Positions 5,126 to 6,486 of a DNA stretch of 6,486 bases are shown here, one piece after another. Position numbers and translations under genes: made by a program. Below the pieces are notes generated by a model. The model made no database searches. It saw only the letters and a program-made list of their open reading frames with translations, and was not told the DNA's origin. Source of the DNA: Clostridia bacterium (GTDB lineage: Bacteria > Bacillota > Clostridia > Christensenellales > CAG-138); NCBI GenBank assembly GCA_017435185.1, contig JAFSFN010000234.1:1-6486 (forward strand), read 5' to 3'. Position 1 is the first letter of the stretch. Each line of letters opens with the position of its first letter.

Positions 5126-5545
5126 AAACTCACGCATACTTCGTATATTGTTGGCTTCGGTCTCAACGAGCTTGTTTGCAAGATGCTTGGAATATTCATC
5201 AGCATCTCTGTTCTGCGTAAGCGATTTTGATATGTCTATCATGCCGAGCAAACTTCCCTGCATCAGCATTTCGGCCATATGCGACGGTGTTTTGTCTATT
5301 TTAAGATTTATCTCCGTTGCGGCATATATCGCCTTTCTTCGCTTTCTGCCTATTGTTCTTGGCACTACTCCCTGTCCCCATAATGCCGCTTTCGCATCTT
5401 CCGTTATTGTGTGATATTCGGCATATTGCTCCGCAAGCAGTTTTCTGAAATCAGAAGATTCACAGTGTTTTATCAGTCTGCCTATTATATCTCTTGCAAA
5501 TTCTGCATTTTGATACACATCAAACAAAAGTTCATTGCTGTCCAT
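5120..5545 (-). CDS. Conserved helical protein of unknown function, possibly a four-helix bundle
   Basis: A 141-residue protein from ATG at 5545. An in-frame GTG at 5557 is less likely because it falls within the GAGGTGAT ribosome binding site, which is well spaced for the ATG. The protein is predicted almost entirely helical, with stretches around residues 4-27, 31-56, 88-110 and 113-139, and has no signal peptide or membrane helix. Acidic and His residues recur in the helices (ESSDFRKLLAEQYAEYHTI, HMAEMLMQGSLLGMIDI, KLVETEANNI), so it recalls small ferritin-like or DUF2383-like bundles of Clostridia. I cannot assign it to a family with certainty. It lies after rpe on the same strand, but a terminator hairpin separates them and its ribosome binding site is part of that hairpin. 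Confidence 0.75.
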   Translation of the reverse strand: MDSNELLFDVYQNAEFARDIIGRLIKHCESSDFRKLLAEQYAEYHTITEDAKAALWGQGVVPRTIGRKRRKAIYAATEINLKIDKTPSHMAEMLMQGSLLGMIDISKSLTQNRDADEYSKHLANKLVETEANNIRSMREFL

Positions 5546-5586
5546 AAAAAAAATCACCTCGTGCCTAGTATCGCCACGAGGTGATT
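5546..5586 (-). terminator. Terminator after rpe that contains the next gene's ribosome binding site
   Basis: A perfect 12-bp stem (AATCACCTCGTG at 5575-5586, paired with CACGAGGTGATT at 5552-5563, read on the minus strand) closes an 11-base loop and runs into eight T residues (5553 to 5546). It starts 12 bp after the rpe stop codon, an ideal intrinsic terminator. Unusually, the 3' arm holds GAGGTGAT, the Shine-Dalgarno sequence of the downstream gene, and the T run ends directly at its ATG. On the plus strand the tail is not T-rich enough for good termination. Confidence 0.85.
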
Positions 5587-5598
5587 CTTCTATGTATT

Positions 5599-6249
5599 TT
5601 ATTCTGCACCGCGAATGAGCTTTATCATTCTTGCAGGGTCCTGTGCCGTAAAAACACTGTTTCCCGCCACAAGCACATTTGCACCTGCTTCAATGCACAG
5701 TTTGGCTGTTTCGGGGTTTATTCCGCCGTCTATCTCTATATCGACACTGCAGCCGCTTTTGTCTATCATGTTTTTGAGCTGTTGGATTTTTTTAACAACA
5801 CCGGGTATGAATTTCTGACCGCCAAAACCCGGATTTACACTCATAAGCAATATCATATCGCAATCTTCGATAACACATTCGCATGCGCTTATCGGCGTAG
5901 CAGGGTTGAGCACTACTCCTGCTTTCATGCCGCACTGCTTTATCTTCTGCAAAGTACCATGGATATGCTTGTCTGCTTCCGTATGAACAGTGACGATATC
6001 GGCACCTGCGTCCGCAAACTGCTCGATATACTTTCTCGGGTCATTAACCATCAAATGTGCATCTATGGGAATATTTGTATATTTTCTTATTGCTTTGCAC
6101 ATCATTGCACCAAAAGTTATCTGCGGCACAAAATTGCCGTCCATAACATCAAGATGTATGTAGTCTGCTCCCCACTCCTGAGTCTTTCGCACAGCCTCAC
6201 CCATATTGGCAAAATCTGCTGACAAAATAGACGGTGCAACCTTAATCAT
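5599..6249 (-). CDS. rpe: Ribulose-phosphate 3-epimerase
   Basis: A full-length 216-residue epimerase that interconverts D-ribulose 5-phosphate and D-xylulose 5-phosphate in the pentose phosphate pathway, in the cytoplasm. It is a TIM barrel with all expected motifs: VAPSILSADF at the start, HLDVMDGNFVPQ (residues 32-43; His32 and Asp34 bind metal, Asp34 catalytic), DAHLM (His65), MSVNPGFGGQKF (136-147) and EIDGGIN (172-178; Asp174 is the second catalytic acid). Length is normal for the family. ATG at 6249 has GGAGG upstream and overlaps the end of rsgA by 8 bp, indicating one transcript and translational coupling. The rsgA-rpe order is common in Firmicutes; thiN, which often follows, is not here. 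Confidence 0.97.
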   Translation of the reverse strand: MIKVAPSILSADFANMGEAVRKTQEWGADYIHLDVMDGNFVPQITFGAMMCKAIRKYTNIPIDAHLMVNDPRKYIEQFADAGADIVTVHTEADKHIHGTLQKIKQCGMKAGVVLNPATPISACECVIEDCDMILLMSVNPGFGGQKFIPGVVKKIQQLKNMIDKSGCSVDIEIDGGINPETAKLCIEAGANVLVAGNSVFTAQDPARMIKLIRGAE

Positions 6250-6486
6250 ACTTACGCCTCCAATTTTCTTTTATCTCTGCCAAAAGCAGTTTATATCTTT
6301 CGTATCTTGAAACAGATATTTTTCCGTTCTCAAGCAGTTCCTTCACCATGCAGTCAGGCTCTGAAATGTGCAGACACTGCCCAAATCTGCATTTATCCAC
6401 TGCTTCACGCATTTCCGGATAGAACTTCGCAAGCTCTTCAGGCTCGGTTTCCGACATGTCAAGCAACGAAAATCCCGGCGTATCCA
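6242..6486 (-). CDS. rsgA: Ribosome small subunit-dependent GTPase A, C-terminal fragment
   Basis: The last 80 codons of a gene that begins beyond the right edge. It opens at the GTPase G3 motif DTPGFSLL and continues through the C-terminal zinc-binding domain. There EELAKFYPEMRE is followed by CRFGQCLHISEPDC, with the Cys/His zinc ligands, then VKELLENGKISVSRYERYKLLL. This is the standard ending of RsgA (YloQ/CpgA), a circularly permuted GTPase that helps late assembly of the 30S ribosomal subunit. The gene ends in TAA at 6242-6244 and overlaps the start of rpe by 8 bp. Confidence 0.95.
   Translation of the reverse strand, partial: DTPGFSLLDMSETEPEELAKFYPEMREAVDKCRFGQCLHISEPDCMVKELLENGKISVSRYERYKLLLAEIKENWRRKYD

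Noticed and set aside
5581..6222. Plus-strand open frame of 213 codons opposite rpe
   Set aside because: It is antisense to a fully conserved rpe gene, rich in Cys, His and Tyr, and lacks a recognisable domain; it is a shadow of rpe codon use.

Overview
The window looks like chromosome of an anaerobic, low- to medium-GC Clostridia-type Bacillota, probably a gut or fermenter lineage. The evidence is strong AGGAGG-type ribosome binding sites, an rsgA-rpe gene pair, a DUF4364-type protein, a Firmicutes-style 6S RNA, tRNAs with encoded CCA, and a biotin-dependent sodium-pumping decarboxylase operon. No transposase, phage gene, CRISPR array or rRNA was seen.

Layout from left to right. (1) 1-987, minus strand: three subunits of a sodium-translocating decarboxylase, in transcription order a small OadG-type membrane subunit, the biotin carrier, and the beta membrane subunit, which runs off the left edge. 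They would pump Na+ out of the cell using the energy of decarboxylation; the alpha (carboxyltransferase) subunit is not upstream. (2) 1240-3966: a TetR-family regulator (minus) divergent from a CPC-type heavy-metal P-type ATPase (plus). The 179-bp gap has a near-consensus promoter for the regulator and a perfect 10-bp inverted repeat flanking both start regions. Each gene ends in its own hairpin terminator. The regulator carries a His/Cys-rich cluster, so a metal-sensing regulator controlling its own metal exporter is the most attractive reading. (3) 4083-4534, minus strand: a stable-RNA operon with promoter, tRNA-Val(GAC), a probable 6S RNA, tRNA-Gln(CTG) and a strong terminator. (4) 4559-5125, plus: a DUF4364-type winged-helix protein with an extended -10 promoter. 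(5) 5120-6486, minus: the C-terminal end of rsgA, then rpe, a hairpin terminator, then a 141-residue helical protein of unknown function that overlaps the DUF4364 gene tail to tail by 6 bp.

The observations most worth following up are: the His/Cys cluster in the TetR regulator beside an ATPase with unusual TM7/TM8 metal-site residues; the 6S RNA wedged between two tRNAs; and the terminator after rpe, whose 3' arm contains the Shine-Dalgarno sequence of the next gene. Nothing here proves a wholly new system; these are testable local oddities.
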